Numbered from the stretch's first letter, positions 15,821 through 24,619 are shown. The stretch is DNA of 32,946 nt from Desulfobacteraceae bacterium (GCA_016744295.1 JADGEQ010000061.1:1-32946); one strand, 5' to 3'. Notes: generated by a model from the sequence alone, not told the origin. A program made the numbers and translations.

Positions 15821-17491
15821 ATGAAAGAAAATAACTGTGTGGATGATGATTTTATCGATATTACGTCCGGAGACTTATTTCCAATTTTAGAGACCATAGA
15901 CCAGGGAATCATCATGACAGACAAAGATGGGATAATTCTCTATTACAATAAAAGTCACGCAAAAATGGACGGGCTTGACAAAGATAGTGTAAAAGGCCTG
16001 AAAATGACAGAGGTGTATCACCTTGATAAAAACACAAGCCTGATCATGCGGTGCCTTAAAAAGAACAAAGCAATCCTCAATTTTTCCTCCATCTATACAA
16101 CGAGAAACGGCAGAGTTGTTAATAGTATTAACAATATTTATCCCCTGAGAAAAAACGGGCAACTAATCGGCGCCATGAGTTTTGTCAAGGATTATGAATA
16201 TCTTGATGGCATTATCAATAAAATAGATGGCGCATATAAAAAAACCACCATTATTAATGAAACCCGATTTACATTCCGCAGCATTGTCGGTTCCACTCCA
16301 CCCTTATTGGAGATGGAGAATAAAGCAAAGCTGGCGTCTAATTCACCCTCTCCCATTATGTTTTACGGGGAAACAGGTACCGGGAAAGAGCTTTTTGCCC
16401 AGGCCATCCATAATTACAGTTATCGAAAAAGAGCCTCTTACATGGCGGTTAATTGTGCGGCCATACCTGAAACCCTTCTGGAAGGCATACTTTTCGGCAC
16501 TACGAAAGGTTCATATACAGGCGCAATAAACAAACCAGGCTTGTTTGAACAGGCAAATGGGGGAACAATTTTTCTGGATGAAATAAATTCCATGCCCATT
16601 AGCCTCCAGAGCAAGTTGCTAAGGGTTCTCCAGGAAAAAAAAGTACGCAGAATAGGCGCAAAAAAAGAAATTGTTCTTGATCTCAAGATCATCAGTTCGA
16701 CCAATGAACTTCCCCAAAAGGAGATTTCCAAAGGGAATTTAAGGAAAGACTTTTTTTACAGACTGGGGGTTGTTTTTCTGGCCATCCCGCCTTTGCGGAA
16801 GCGTTTGGAAGATATTGCCCCCCTTACAGATCATTTTATCAGAAAATACAACAAAATAATGGGCAAAAAAGTCCAGAAGGTTTCTGCTGAGTTGAGAGAC
16901 CATTTCCAGACATATAAATGGCCGGGAAATGTCAGGGAACTTGAAAATATTATTGAAGGGGCCATGAATATGGTTGGTAGCGGCAATTTAATCAAACGCC
17001 GGCACATGGTCTCAGAAGAGATGTTTTTAGAAAAACCCAAAAAAACTTTTGAAAATGCAACCGATGCGCTTGAAGATTCAGCCGATGCTGAGACCCATGG
17101 TAACCATTCCCGGAAGACAGTTGAAATAACCAACCAGGCGACGCCACTAAAAAGAGAACCTGCTGCCGGGAAGGCAGCAAAAAAAAACATGCCCCAGACA
17201 GACGAGACAAATAAAGAGAAGATCATCCAAACATTGATTCATTGTCTGGGCAGTGCGAAAAAAACATCTGAAAAATTGAATATTTCCCGCCAGACACTGC
17301 ATAAAAAAATCAAAAAATATTCAATAAACAGGGAAAGAATACTTGAAAACATTGAGAAAGGCAGCATAGAGAAAAGCCTGTTTGATGCCAAAGGAAATAT
17401 CACGGTTGCGGCACAACACCTTTCAATTTCCCGCCAGCTTTTGAATTATAAAATGAAAAAATACGATATTTTAAAGTCATCTTTCAAATAA
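15821..17491 (+). CDS. Sigma-54-dependent activator, PAS-AAA+-HTH, with tandem HTH
   Basis: A 556-residue enhancer-binding protein. The N-terminal PAS domain (about residues 18-125: ILETIDQGIIMTDKDGIILYYN) resembles RocR-type sensors. The AAA+ domain has Walker A GETGTGKE at 183-190, the sigma-54 contact loop as GSYTGA at 230-235 (canonical GAFTGA), Walker B TIFLDE and the arginine-rich LRKDFFYRL. The C-terminus has two Fis-like helix-turn-helix units, each ending in ISRQxLxxKxKKY (near 488-502 and 535-549), where one is usual. A poorly conserved linker of about 80 residues separates them from the AAA+ domain. It lies 317 bp upstream of the glycyl-radical gene with its -24/-12 promoter and tandem repeats, so it almost certainly activates that operon. 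The PAS ligand is unknown. Confidence 0.93.
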   Translation: MKENNCVDDDFIDITSGDLFPILETIDQGIIMTDKDGIILYYNKSHAKMDGLDKDSVKGLKMTEVYHLDKNTSLIMRCLKKNKAILNFSSIYTTRNGRVVNSINNIYPLRKNGQLIGAMSFVKDYEYLDGIINKIDGAYKKTTIINETRFTFRSIVGSTPPLLEMENKAKLASNSPSPIMFYGETGTGKELFAQAIHNYSYRKRASYMAVNCAAIPETLLEGILFGTTKGSYTGAINKPGLFEQANGGTIFLDEINSMPISLQSKLLRVLQEKKVRRIGAKKEIVLDLKIISSTNELPQKEISKGNLRKDFFYRLGVVFLAIPPLRKRLEDIAPLTDHFIRKYNKIMGKKVQKVSAELRDHFQTYKWPGNVRELENIIEGAMNMVGSGNLIKRRHMVSEEMFLEKPKKTFENATDALEDSADAETHGNHSRKTVEITNQATPLKREPAAGKAAKKNMPQTDETNKEKIIQTLIHCLGSAKKTSEKLNISRQTLHKKIKKYSINRERILENIEKGSIEKSLFDAKGNITVAAQHLSISRQLLNYKMKKYDILKSSFK

Positions 17492-17520
17492 GACAGACCC
17501 GAGGATAACCATATTTTTTC

Positions 17521-17584
17521 CTTTACATTATTTTTCATAGACACGCTTTACATTATCTTTCATTTGCATTGACATTTTTTTTCA
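17521..17584. promoter_or_regulatory. Tandem upstream activator sites for the sigma-54 regulator
   Basis: CTTTACATTATTTTTCAT (17521-17538) is repeated with one mismatch at 17546-17563, and a more diverged third copy TTGACATTTTTTTTCA occupies 17569-17584. Spacings are 25 and 22 bp, near two helical turns. They lie 120-180 bp upstream of the -24 element, the usual place for enhancer-binding-protein sites. A related sequence lies upstream of the second -24/-12 promoter (24408-24424). Confidence 0.65.
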
Positions 17585-17702
17585 CCGCAAAAATTCCCCC
17601 CCATTATACCTACAAAAAAATCATTAAATTTGACATAAATTTCAGATTGTTATCCACAAACTTTGTTTTATTGGCAAAGATTCAATGACCTTTATCCATT
17701 GA

Positions 17703-17718
17703 TGGCACAAGGATTGCT
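17703..17718 (+). promoter_or_regulatory. Sigma-54 promoter of the glycyl radical enzyme operon
   Basis: TGGCACAAGGATTGCT matches the -24/-12 consensus TGGCACRNNNNTTGCW at every fixed position, with the required 10-bp GG to GC spacing. It is 90 nt before the glycyl-radical gene start, on the correct strand, directly after the gene for a sigma-54 activator. Confidence 0.9.
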
Positions 17719-17808
17719 ATTCCAACATAAGAAAGAATTGAGAATCCAGTTTTCTTTACCCCCTTAATTGATTTTGCATAAACTGTTTTTTTTAAGGAGT
17801 AAATAGTC

Positions 17809-20268
17809 ATGAACAATACAGCCCAAAAATACACATCAAATGATTCAGCGCCCCAGACAAAATCTATGCCGTTCTATATGGGACGGATTGAAAAGTTAAA
17901 AAAAAGGGTGCTTGAAACCAAACCGGCCATAGACCTTGAAAACGCAAAAATTCTTACCCAAAGCTTTATGGAAACCGAGGGCGAGCTGACGGTTTTGAGA
18001 AAGGCCAAGGCCTTTCTGGAACAATGCCGAAAAAAGAGCATCACCATATGGGAGGAGGAACTGATCGTCGGATGTTCCGGGAGCAAGACCCGGGGCGGCA
18101 TCCTGAGTGCGGATGTCTGCTGGTCCGTGATGGACAATGAACTGGATACAATGACCAACAGACCCTATGACCCCTTTGAAGTCACAGATGAAGATAAACG
18201 AGTATTCAATGAGATCATTAAGCCCTATTGGAAAAACAAATCTGTATTTGAAAAATGGCTCAAGCGTATTCCGGAAAGTGTTGCAAGCCTCAGGGAAAAT
18301 GCCATCATATATATTGACCGAAAGGCTGTAAGAGGCCCAGGAGAGTTGACACCCGGATTTGACTGGCTGCTTGAACAAGGCATCAACGGCATTAAAAAAC
18401 AGGTGGAAGAACAACTGGCACAAACCGAATTAAGTTCTCCCCATGGGTTTGAAAAGCAAACCTATCTGAACGCTTTGCTGATCAGCTGCGAGGGAATCAC
18501 CATCCTTGCCGGTCGCTATGTAAAAGAGGCCCGACGCCTTGCAGCCATTGAAGAAAATCCTGCAAGAAAAGCCGAACTTATGGAAATCGCCACGGTATGT
18601 GAACGGGTACCTGCCGAACCCGCCCGAACGTTCAGAGAGGCTGTTCAATCCGTATATCTTTACCACACCTGTGTCTTTATGGAGCAAAACGCGGCCTCCT
18701 ACAATCCGGGGCGGATGGACCAGTATCTTTACCCTTTTTATGCAGAAGACAAGGCGGCCGGACGAATAACCGATGACCAGGCCCAGGAAATTTTTAACTG
18801 CCTCTGGATCAAATATGCGGAACCCTGTCTGTTCCAGGACGGCAAAACCGCCGAGTTTGCAAGCGGGTATAATATGTTCCAGAATGCCTGCTGCGGGGGA
18901 ATCAACGAAAACGGACAGGATGCTGTCAATGAACTTTCATATATGATGCTCCAGGCCATGCAGGATGTAAAACTGTACCAGCCCTCTCTTTCGGTCCGAT
19001 ACCATGCGGGAAAAAATCCAACCGCCTTTTTAAGAAAAATTGCCGAACTGGTAAAAGAAGGCACGGGTTTTCCTGCCATCCACAACGATGAAGTCGGTAT
19101 TAAAATGCTCCTTAAAAAAGGGGTGACCTTAAAAGAGGCCTACGATTGGAATCCCTGCGGTTGTGTGGAGACAAATCTCATGGGAAAATTAAGGGGATAT
19201 ACTGCCATTGCAGATGTTAACCTGGGCAGTGTCATTGAATTTGCCATGACCAATGGTATTTTCAGAAAAACAGGGGAAAGACTGGGCATCCCCACGGGTG
19301 ACCCCGAAATATTTGAAACCTTTGACAAGTTTAAAACGGCTGTCAAAATCCAGGTATCACGGATGATCAAGGTGATTTCCGAGGCCAACAGCGTCCTTGA
19401 AACCACCTGGAACGACCGGCCGGTGCCGGTGGCATCCCTGACCTTCAAAGACTGCGTTAAATCGGCAACAGATTATGCCTGGGGCGGGGCAAAATATTCC
19501 ACTGGAAACGGAATTATTCTGGACGGGGTAGCCGATTTCATTAATAGTCTTTCCGCCATCAACCAACTGATATACGAAGAGAAAAAAATCACATGGACGA
19601 CCCTTTTAACGGCCCTTGAGAATGATTTTACGGGCTATGAGGATGTCCAGCAGCTGTGTCAGAATGCCCATAAATACGGCAATGACATTGCCCTGGTCGA
19701 CGATATTGCAACAGAAATGTTTGCATTTATGGCAGATGAGATTGACCAGTATGACACTCCCCATGGCAGGATGACCAGTGGAATTCTTCCCGTATCTGCC
19801 CATGTTCCCCTGGGGCTTGTGGTTGGGGCCCTGCCTTCGGGCAGAAAGGCATGGACCACACTGACCGACGGGCTATCACCCACCGGCGGAACAGATGTAA
19901 ACGGCCCCACGGCAGTACTGAAATCTGTTTCAAAAATCCCCCATGACATGTTTGTATCCGGCACCCTGCTGAATATGAAACTGGATCCGTCATTCTTAAC
20001 CGATGACAGAGGGCTTAGAAACCTGATGTGGCTAATACGAAGCATGTGTGATCTGGGGATCTACCATGTCCAGTTTAATGTGGTGTCAGCGGATACGCTC
20101 ATGGCAGCCCAGAAAGAACCGGAAAAATACCGGGACCTGTTAATCCGGGTGGCCGGCTATACCGCCTATTTTGTTGAGCTTGGGAAAGATGTTCAGGATG
20201 AAATCATTGGAAGGACCATTTTGAGCTACAAGACAGATGACAGTCTATCCGGTTCCTGCTGCGGATAA
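17809..20268 (+). CDS. Glycyl radical enzyme, dehydratase/C-N lyase type
   Basis: An 819-residue PFL-like enzyme. The glycyl radical loop is RVAGYTAYF with radical Gly783. The thiyl cysteine is Cys452 in NPCGCVET with the acid/base partner Glu454. The GCVE form is typical of eliminating GREs (diol dehydratases, choline TMA-lyase, hydroxyproline dehydratase HypD). By alignment from memory, the HypD His160 position (RAPGHT) reads GPGELT here, and the Asp of choline lyase is also missing, so neither function transfers directly. The protein ends in an unusual tail, SGSCCG. Context with HpbD and MttB points to hydroxyproline, its betaine or a related cyclic or quaternary amine as substrate. A hydroxyproline C-N lyase GRE (HplG) is a precedent. 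Start supported by AAGGAG at 17794-17799. Confidence 0.9.
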   Translation: MNNTAQKYTSNDSAPQTKSMPFYMGRIEKLKKRVLETKPAIDLENAKILTQSFMETEGELTVLRKAKAFLEQCRKKSITIWEEELIVGCSGSKTRGGILSADVCWSVMDNELDTMTNRPYDPFEVTDEDKRVFNEIIKPYWKNKSVFEKWLKRIPESVASLRENAIIYIDRKAVRGPGELTPGFDWLLEQGINGIKKQVEEQLAQTELSSPHGFEKQTYLNALLISCEGITILAGRYVKEARRLAAIEENPARKAELMEIATVCERVPAEPARTFREAVQSVYLYHTCVFMEQNAASYNPGRMDQYLYPFYAEDKAAGRITDDQAQEIFNCLWIKYAEPCLFQDGKTAEFASGYNMFQNACCGGINENGQDAVNELSYMMLQAMQDVKLYQPSLSVRYHAGKNPTAFLRKIAELVKEGTGFPAIHNDEVGIKMLLKKGVTLKEAYDWNPCGCVETNLMGKLRGYTAIADVNLGSVIEFAMTNGIFRKTGERLGIPTGDPEIFETFDKFKTAVKIQVSRMIKVISEANSVLETTWNDRPVPVASLTFKDCVKSATDYAWGGAKYSTGNGIILDGVADFINSLSAINQLIYEEKKITWTTLLTALENDFTGYEDVQQLCQNAHKYGNDIALVDDIATEMFAFMADEIDQYDTPHGRMTSGILPVSAHVPLGLVVGALPSGRKAWTTLTDGLSPTGGTDVNGPTAVLKSVSKIPHDMFVSGTLLNMKLDPSFLTDDRGLRNLMWLIRSMCDLGIYHVQFNVVSADTLMAAQKEPEKYRDLLIRVAGYTAYFVELGKDVQDEIIGRTILSYKTDDSLSGSCCG

Positions 20269-20296
20269 CAACGGATAAAAGAGATTAAAAAATAAA

Positions 20297-21205
20297 ATGA
20301 ATGGAATCATATATAAAATAGAACGCCTTGCCGTTTATGACGGCCCGGGCATCAGAACTGTGATTTTTTTAAAAGGATGTCCGTTGTCCTGTATCTGGTG
20401 TGCATCGCCTGAGTCCCAAAAGCGAACTCCGGAAACAGGGTTCTGGCAAGATAAGTGCACAGGTTGCGGTTCCTGTCTGGATGTCTGTCCTGCGGCGGCC
20501 GTGACAAAGGATCTAAAATCAAATATTATTTACGATCATAAGAAGTGTCAAAACTGTGGCCAATGCACCCCCTGCTTGTCCGGTGCCAGAAAAACAATCG
20601 GAAAAAAGTTCAGTGTAGGGGATGTTGTCAGAGAGCTTGAAAAGGATTCGGTCTTTTATCACCGGTCAACGGGGGGCATCACCTTAAGTGGCGGTGATCC
20701 TGTTTTTCAACCAATATTTTCAGCTGGGATTTTGAAAAAAGCGGTTGAAATGGGATTCCATACCGCAATGGAAACCTGCGCCCATGCGGAGTGGAACTTG
20801 TTTAAGGGTATGCTTGAACATCTTGACCTGATTTATGTGGATATCAAACACATGAATCGCCACGAGCATAAAAAATTAACCGGGAAAACCAATGGGGTTA
20901 TTTTGGAAAATATCCAGCAAATGGACACCCATTTTCCAAATTTAGAAAAAATTGTAAGGGTTCCCATAATTCCGGGAAAAAATGATTCCAAAGAAAATAT
21001 AGATCAAACCGCAAAGTTTGCCAGGGGTTTGAAAACCTTAAAAAGAGTGGAATTGCTCCCATATCATCGGTATGGGGTTGCAACCTACCCAGTTGTGGGA
21101 AAAAAATACCAATTAACACAAATGGACTCACCAAACAGAATAGATGTTGAGGCCCTGATGAAGCGAATGACCAACCAGGGCATACGAGTACAGATCGGCG
21201 GATAA
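20297..21205 (+). CDS. Glycyl radical enzyme activating enzyme (radical SAM)
   Basis: A 302-residue radical SAM protein that installs the glycyl radical on the adjacent enzyme. The SAM-cluster motif CPLSCIWC supplies Cys28/32/35. A two-cluster ferredoxin insert follows, with Cys54/57/60/64 and Cys84/87/90/93, typical of GRE activases other than the short PFL type. GGITLSGGDPVFQP is the SAM-binding GGE-like segment, with Asp where Glu is usual. It begins 28 nt after the GRE stop in the same operon. The ribosome site is weak. Confidence 0.95.
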   Translation: MNGIIYKIERLAVYDGPGIRTVIFLKGCPLSCIWCASPESQKRTPETGFWQDKCTGCGSCLDVCPAAAVTKDLKSNIIYDHKKCQNCGQCTPCLSGARKTIGKKFSVGDVVRELEKDSVFYHRSTGGITLSGGDPVFQPIFSAGILKKAVEMGFHTAMETCAHAEWNLFKGMLEHLDLIYVDIKHMNRHEHKKLTGKTNGVILENIQQMDTHFPNLEKIVRVPIIPGKNDSKENIDQTAKFARGLKTLKRVELLPYHRYGVATYPVVGKKYQLTQMDSPNRIDVEALMKRMTNQGIRVQIGG

Positions 21206-21243
21206 AAGCCGCTAAAAATAAAAGATCAAAAAAGGAAACTATT

Positions 21244-22053
21244 ATGGATATTGTTAAAGGAAAAGTGGCCATCGTGACAGGCGGATCCAGAGGAATTGGA
21301 CGTGCCATTGCCCAGAAACTTTATAATGAAGGCGCAAGGGTTATTATTGGTGATATTATGGATGCAAACCTTGATGAGGGACAATCCGCTCAAAAAAAAG
21401 GGGCCTCATTGGCCTATATGCGCCTGGATGTCTCCGACGGCAACAATATCAAAGAGATGATCCAACAGGTTGTCAATGAATATGGCCGCCTTGATATCCT
21501 TGTAAACAATGCCGGGATCATGTTTGAAAGACTGATGGAAGACACATCTGAAGCCGACTGGGATTGCATGATGAACATCAATGTAAAAGGGGTGTTTTTG
21601 TGCAGTAAACATGCTGTCAAACCCATGCGGGAAAGCGGCGGCGGGGCCATTGTGAATATCGGCTCCATTGAAGGGATTGCCAATAATCCGGAACATACAG
21701 CCTATGCCACCTCCAAGGGCGCAGTTCATGCCCTCACCCGGGCCATTGCCGTGGATGAAGGGACTCGAAGTAAAATTCGGTGCAACTCAGTTTGCCCGGG
21801 ATGGATCAATACAGAACTAAATGAGGCCTACTTTGATCAGCTTAAATACCCGGAAGAAGGTAAAAAAGCGATTGAAAAACTCCATCCTGCCGGTCGAATG
21901 GGCACACCCGAAGACATTGCAAATATGGTTTGCTGGCTGGCCAGCGAAGAAGCGGGTTTTGTCACGGGTCAGGAATTTGTCGTGGATGGTGGTCGAATGG
22001 CACGCCCGACCCTTGCTGATTTCGGTTCAATGGAAAAAAGCGATGCAATTTAA
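21244..22053 (+). CDS. SDR-family oxidoreductase 1
   Basis: A 269-residue classical short-chain dehydrogenase. The cofactor loop TGGSRGIG is at residues 12-19, with NNAG in LVNNAGIM, catalytic Ser141 (NIGSIEG) and Tyr154-x3-Lys158 (YATSK). An acidic residue after beta-2 (IIGDIMD) favours NAD(H). The C-terminal signature FVTGQEFVVDGG is intact. It lies in the GRE operon, so it probably oxidises or reduces the alcohol or ketone made before or after the radical step. The exact substrate cannot be read. Confidence 0.9.
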   Translation: MDIVKGKVAIVTGGSRGIGRAIAQKLYNEGARVIIGDIMDANLDEGQSAQKKGASLAYMRLDVSDGNNIKEMIQQVVNEYGRLDILVNNAGIMFERLMEDTSEADWDCMMNINVKGVFLCSKHAVKPMRESGGGAIVNIGSIEGIANNPEHTAYATSKGAVHALTRAIAVDEGTRSKIRCNSVCPGWINTELNEAYFDQLKYPEEGKKAIEKLHPAGRMGTPEDIANMVCWLASEEAGFVTGQEFVVDGGRMARPTLADFGSMEKSDAI

Positions 22054-22092
22054 TAATAAAAATTTTATTTACAAAAATTAAGGAGACGTTAT

Positions 22093-22857
22093 ATGCGGTT
22101 TCAAGGAAAATCAGTTTTGATAACAGGCGGGGCAGGCGGAATTGGACGAGCAGCTGTCCGTATTTTTGCAGGAGAAGGTGCAAAGGTTATGGTGTCTGAT
22201 CTGTCTGAACAGGGGTGCAAAGAAATCTGTGCCGAAATGAAAGATAAGGGATACCCGGTTGAATATCTTTGCGGAGACCTTTCTGAAAAGGCCTATTGCG
22301 AAGGTCTGGTTGAACATACGGTGCAAACCCTTGGTTCCATCGATATTCTATTAAATAACGCCGGTGTGATCCCCCGGGGAAATATTCTTGAAACAACAGA
22401 CGATATGTGGTTTGCCGCCATGAACATCAATCTGACAGCGGTTTTTTATCTTAGCCGTGCTGCCATTGGTCACATGAAGGCCCAGGGCGGCGGTGCCATT
22501 GTCAACACATCCTCCACCTGGGGCGTATATCCCGGTCCCGGACACATGGCCTATTGTACCAGTAAAGGGGCGGTGGCTGCCCTTACCAAAAACTTGGGAC
22601 GGGACCATGCACCGGATAATATCCGGGTAAATGCTGTCTGTCCCAATGAGGTGAACACCCCCATGCTTAAAACCGGTTTTGAAAAAAGAGGTCTTGATCC
22701 TGAAAAAGCCATCGAACAACTAAACCTGACGGTTCCCATCGGAAGGATTGCCCAACCCGAAGAAATTGCAGAAGTCATGGCATTTTTAGCCTCTGACGCG
22801 GCCAGTTATATTGCCGGCGCTACCATTGAAGTTTCCGGAGCAAAACCGGTTTATTAA
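22093..22857 (+). CDS. SDR-family oxidoreductase 2
   Basis: A 254-residue classical short-chain dehydrogenase. TGGAGGIG is at residues 11-18, LLNNAGVIP follows, Ser140/Ser141 lie in NTSSTWG, and Tyr154-x3-Lys158 is YCTSK. The acidic MVSDLSE after beta-2 again suggests NAD(H). It differs enough from the SDR just upstream to be a separate enzyme rather than a fresh duplicate. AAGGAG precedes the ATG. Two consecutive SDRs could catalyse successive steps, or the same step on two stereoisomers, a possibility raised by the epimerase HpbD elsewhere in the locus. Confidence 0.9.
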   Translation: MRFQGKSVLITGGAGGIGRAAVRIFAGEGAKVMVSDLSEQGCKEICAEMKDKGYPVEYLCGDLSEKAYCEGLVEHTVQTLGSIDILLNNAGVIPRGNILETTDDMWFAAMNINLTAVFYLSRAAIGHMKAQGGGAIVNTSSTWGVYPGPGHMAYCTSKGAVAALTKNLGRDHAPDNIRVNAVCPNEVNTPMLKTGFEKRGLDPEKAIEQLNLTVPIGRIAQPEEIAEVMAFLASDAASYIAGATIEVSGAKPVY

Positions 22858-22871
22858 TCTGGAGAAGATCA

Positions 22872-24284
22872 ATGAAATATTTTGAAATATTATCCGATTC
22901 GGATATGGATCAGGTTCATGATGCCTCATTGCAGGTCATGGAAAGGGTGGGCCTGGATATTTTTTATCCGCCTGCCCTGGAACTCTTGTCAAGGGCAGGG
23001 GCCAAGGTTGACGGCAACAGGGTCTTTTTCCCCAAAAAGATGGTTGAAGCACAAATCAAAAAAGCACCTGAACAATTTTGCCTTCATGCCCGGAATCCTG
23101 AAAACAATGTAATTGTCGGTGGAGATCATGCACTGTTTTTGCCGGCAAACTGTCCCCCCTTTGTGACGGACCTGGATAAAGGCAGACGGTATGGGACCCT
23201 GAAAGACTATGAGAATTTTGTTAAATTAACCGGGCACAGCAAAAATCTTGATATGTCCAGCAATATCCTCATTGAACCCTCGAACGTTCCCATTGAACAG
23301 CGCAATGTCAAGATGTTGTACGCTAGCATGAAAAATACAGATAAATGTTTCATGGGGGGGGCTTTGGGCCGGACAGGGGCAGAGGAAACCATGCGAATGG
23401 TTGCCATGCTGTTTGGGATTGAAGAAAAAACGCTGCCGGAAAAAGCAAGGGTCATCAGTATTCCCTGTTCCCTCACCCCTTTGAAATATGACGAATTGAT
23501 GCTCGAGTGTCTGATCTCCTATGCTGCTGCCGGGCAACCCGTGATTGTTAACTCACTTGCCATTGCAGGGGCCACGGCTCCTGCGACCCTTGCCGGAACC
23601 CTGGTGGTTGAAAATGCGGAAATTCTGGCAGGTATCGTCATCGCCCAGCTTGTCAGAGAAGGAACCCCTGTCGTCTATGGAGGGGCTTCCACCAGTGCGG
23701 ACATGCGAACCGGAGCCCTTTCAGTCGGAGCACCGGAAATGTCGTTGAACAACATCATGACCGCCCAGATGGCAAGATATTACAAGATTCCAAGCCGGTC
23801 AGTCGGGGCATTGACCGAAGCCAAAAAAGTAGGGAACCAGTCTGCCTATGAATCCATGATGAATCTTACCGCTGCTGTTTCCTGCGGTTTGAACATGATT
23901 CTCCATGCTGCAGGGTCTCTGGAGTCGATTAATTGTATGTCCTATGAAAAATTTATAATTGATGACGAAATGTGCGGCATGGCCAAACGAATCAAAAGAG
24001 GGGTCAGTGTAACACCGGAAACCCTTGGTTTGGATGCCATTAAAGAGGTGGGACCCGGTGGCCATTTTCTGGCCCATCCCCATACCTTCAAACATTTCAG
24101 AAAAGAGTCCTTCATGCCGAAATTGGGAAACAGGAAAAATTTTGACGCCTGGGAAAAATCCGAGGACAAGGATATGGCCCAGCGCGCAAATAAAGAATGG
24201 AAAAAAATTCTTTCCGAATATACGCCCCCTGAATTGCCATCGGATATTGATGCAGACCTTAACGCCTATGTTCAGTCGATTTAA
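22872..24284 (+). CDS. MttB-family (non-pyrrolysine) methyltransferase, copy 2
   Basis: A 470-residue COG5598 protein, clearly homologous to the copy at 10057-11496 (shared LELL/ALELL-type N-terminus, LHARNPENN, SNVPIEQ, YAAAGQPVIVNS, GTPVVYGGASTSADMRTG and PSRSVGALTEA), but well diverged from it. The frame has no in-frame TAG, so no pyrrolysine. It starts 14 nt after SDR 2 and closes the GRE operon. It lacks the basic, His-rich tail and the small ORF of copy 1. No corrinoid protein is encoded beside it, so it presumably uses the one at 9303-9929. Expected role: N-demethylation of a betaine-type substrate or pathway intermediate. Confidence 0.9.
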   Translation: MKYFEILSDSDMDQVHDASLQVMERVGLDIFYPPALELLSRAGAKVDGNRVFFPKKMVEAQIKKAPEQFCLHARNPENNVIVGGDHALFLPANCPPFVTDLDKGRRYGTLKDYENFVKLTGHSKNLDMSSNILIEPSNVPIEQRNVKMLYASMKNTDKCFMGGALGRTGAEETMRMVAMLFGIEEKTLPEKARVISIPCSLTPLKYDELMLECLISYAAAGQPVIVNSLAIAGATAPATLAGTLVVENAEILAGIVIAQLVREGTPVVYGGASTSADMRTGALSVGAPEMSLNNIMTAQMARYYKIPSRSVGALTEAKKVGNQSAYESMMNLTAAVSCGLNMILHAAGSLESINCMSYEKFIIDDEMCGMAKRIKRGVSVTPETLGLDAIKEVGPGGHFLAHPHTFKHFRKESFMPKLGNRKNFDAWEKSEDKDMAQRANKEWKKILSEYTPPELPSDIDADLNAYVQSI

Positions 24285-24407
24285 GATCGGTTACATGTGG
24301 TTTCAATTGTTACAGGATACCCGGCCTTAAACTGCAAAACTATGTCAACCACATCTTTTTGTCTCCTGTACATATTTTGTCGGTATTTATTTTTTGACAG
24401 GGAAACC

Positions 24408-24424
24408 CTTTACGTTTTTTTTCA
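24408..24424. promoter_or_regulatory. Candidate activator site shared with the GRE promoter
   Basis: CTTTACGTTTTTTTTCA matches the tandem repeat upstream of the GRE operon (CTTTACATTATTTTTCA) at all but two positions. A weaker relative, TGTACATATTTTGTC, lies at 24367-24381. It is about 100 bp upstream of the second -24/-12 site, so the same activator may drive both operons. T-rich runs make chance similarity a real possibility. Confidence 0.45.
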
Positions 24425-24525
24425 CACGAACACGAATGGCACAAGGGGCGGATAAGGAAATAATTTTAAACGCTTATAACATATTTAATAAAAACCTTTT
24501 GTTTAAAAACATGGATATCAAATAG

Positions 24526-24541
24526 TGGTATGGTCATTGCA
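24526..24541 (+). promoter_or_regulatory. Sigma-54 promoter of the ProU-type/hpbD operon
   Basis: TGGTATGGTCATTGCA keeps the invariant GG and GC with correct spacing and a perfect TTGCA -12 element. The two -24 differences (T for C) are common in functional sites. It is 78 nt before the permease ATG, and the site 17 kb from the window start's first -24/-12 promoter has a similar leader length. Confidence 0.75.
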
Positions 24542-24619
24542 TCGCTTTTTGAAGTTCACAAAATTTGTTGGCAGTGTTTTCGTCATAAATAGAAGGTTTA
24601 AAGCATTAAGGAGTATATC

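Larger units (their letters stand above)
17492..17808. other. Regulatory gap upstream of the glycyl radical enzyme gene
   Basis: A 317-bp gene-free, AT-rich stretch that fits the layout of a bEBP-controlled promoter: activator repeats at 17521-17584, an intervening region, the -24/-12 promoter at 17703-17718 and a leader of about 80 nt with AAGGAG at 17794-17799. No small ORF is evident. Confidence 0.8.
24285..24619. other. Regulatory gap upstream of the ProU-type operon
   Basis: A 335-bp gene-free, AT-rich stretch. It contains activator-like repeats (24367-24381 and 24408-24424), a -24/-12 promoter (24526-24541) and AAGGAG at 24607-24612. No clear terminator for the preceding GRE operon was found, so some read-through is possible. 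Confidence 0.6.

Noticed and set aside
17809..20268. Calling the glycyl radical enzyme HypD (hydroxyproline dehydratase) or CutC (choline TMA-lyase)
   Set aside because: General GRE residues fit, but the key His160 region of HypD and the Asp region of CutC are not conserved as far as can be judged without an alignment tool.
24437..24452. TGGCACAAGGGGCGGA, a perfect -24 half of a sigma-54 promoter
   Set aside because: The -12 GC is not at the required distance (GG at that position). The site at 24526-24541 has both elements and better spacing to the gene.
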